Source of the DNA: Loxodes magnus
Lineage: Eukaryota > Ciliophora > Karyorelictea > Loxodida > Loxodidae
Direction of reading: 5' to 3'
NCBI GenBank assembly: GCA_946699065.1
Contig: CAMPDV010000236.1
Location: 186,001-250,000, forward strand
DNA: 64,000 bases
This document shows, piece by piece, positions 63,240 to 64,000 of the stretch; position 1 is the stretch's first letter; every line of letters starts with the position of its first letter. The notes under the pieces are model-generated. The model ran no database searches. It was given only the letters and a program-made list of their open reading frames with translations, and was not told the origin of the DNA. The translations under genes and the position numbers were made by a program.

Positions 63240-64000
63240 CGATAATCACATCTACCGCTTACAATAAGTTTGTAAATCCAATCTTCTCTCCATTTACTTT
63301 GGTCTTTAATGTCTTCTACCTCCAGGTCCTGTTAGAATCAGCCTTATTGTTTCTTGATTTCCTTTTCTTCTGCATATTTCTCCATCCATATTACAATATA
63401 GTTTTTCTTGTTCTTACCTGTATTTTTTCCAATATTGCTTTCGAAGTTTTAAAATTTCCATCATTACTTGAATATATGTTCTTCCTTATGACAATAGTAG
63501 CATTTTTACTTCTTTTTTGGAATTTTTTATGTTTGAATTTGTTTTATTCACTTTATTTTATTTCCATTTTGTTATATTAAGGAAATTGTTAGCTACGTAT
63601 TTCTTATTTTTAACTCTAAAAGTCGTATTCGATTTTTTATCTCTACTTCTAAATTTATTCTAACTAGGATTATTTCTGGTTAAGCTATTCTTGTTGATAG
63701 TTTCATAAGGTGTCAATCTCCCTCTCCTAGTTATAGATTCTCTAGTCCAAAGTATCTTGGAGTCAATTGTTTATCAGTTCAGCTAGCTTAGTGTTCTCTT
63801 TTTGGAGTTATTTAACCTCTTCCCGAAGGTTTAATACAATTTTGATGAGCTAATTCCTGCTCATCTGACCAGAAGGATTAAATTCCGTGACCTCCGATGT
63901 AAAACGGGAACCTCGCTTACTTCCTCGGTTTCTCCTCCGAGATTGACATCACTTCAGCGTGAATTATTTTCTGCATCTTTTTCTAATCCTTGTAGTTCTG
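63240..64000 (-). mobile_element. Edge of a further Gag-like retroelement ORF
   Basis: GC content rises toward the window end, as in the LINE. The minus strand reads as a charged protein (for example EVMSISEEKPRKQARFPFY at about 63,900-63,960). It contains a CCHC-like knuckle at 63,461-63,502: K-C-Y-Y-C-H-K-E-E-H-I-F-K-Q followed by TGA at the position of the fourth ligand. Downstream it is Lys/Glu-rich. It is not obviously the same as LINE ORF1. It continues beyond the window, so nothing can be said of other domains. Confidence 0.5.

Noticed and set aside
1..64000. Many short ATG-to-stop frames under the standard code
   Set aside because: They are chance gaps between Gln and Trp codons. Only a few coincide with real frames (the zinc modules, parts of LINE and membrane proteins), and even those are truncated at reassigned codons.
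1..64000. Tetrahymena-type code (TAA/TAG = Gln, TGA only stop)
   Set aside because: TGA occurs repeatedly inside conserved motifs: GDWHA and KWKAAGPDE in the LINE, QWPLS in the zinc protein and GHTASIW in WD40.
1..64000. CRISPR array, operon structure or bacterial promoters
   Set aside because: The sequence is clearly eukaryotic, and no spaced identical short repeats of the CRISPR type are present.

Overview
The window is extremely AT-rich and eukaryotic and makes sense only with all three standard stop codons reassigned. TAA and TAG read as glutamine, TGA reads as tryptophan inside genes, and TGA is also the only codon that ends them. Homologous copies inside the window show this directly: CAA pairs with TAA, CAG with TAG and TGG with TGA at equivalent codons. 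This is the ambiguous code described for karyorelict ciliates such as Loxodes (NCBI table 27). The heterotrich Condylostoma (table 28) is the main alternative. At least one 17-nt GT...AG intron is clear and others are implied by frame changes that fit 17 nt, which also suits a ciliate. Retroelements and segmental duplications are dense, so this is either germline DNA or a somatic genome that keeps its repeats.

Layout. 415-9383 (+) encodes a huge secreted or membrane cysteine-rich protein. 9628-14442 (+) encodes a polytopic membrane protein with several tiny introns. From 14.7 kb on, a recurring unit appears four times: a divergent large membrane-protein gene (seen clearly in units A, B and C), a small Cys/His-rich zinc-binding gene, about 2.2-2.6 kb of spacer, and a tRNA-Asp(GTC). 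The units are D (about 14.7-17.6 kb, decayed), A (about 20.7-29.0 kb), B (about 36.4-42.0 kb, inverted) and C (about 42.0-51.5 kb).

Units B and C lie in a giant inverted repeat. The arms are about 28,997-41,965 and 45,130-59,068, with a central spacer of about 3.2 kb. Each arm carries the unit, a 6-kb LINE-type retrotransposon (Gag-like ORF1 with a CCHC knuckle; ORF2 with an APE-type endonuclease and reverse transcriptase), the same SINE inserted at the same place inside the LINE, and a small two-ORF locus. The two LINE copies decay differently: the left ORF1 is intact and the right one frameshifted, while the left RT has a private frameshift the right one lacks.

Three unrelated SINE-like heads (S1, S2, S3) end in the same 3' hairpin and ATTT-rich tail as the LINE, so they are probably mobilised by it. 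A separate ATT-tailed retroposon with its own CCHC knuckle sits only in unit C between 12-bp duplications. The right end holds another long membrane-protein gene (+, from about 59.25 kb) and the edge of a further Gag-like element (-, 63.2-64.0 kb). Exact gene ends and splice sites of the large membrane proteins are approximate, because with no fixed stop codons every frame looks open and reading frames had to be chosen from composition and from comparing copies.
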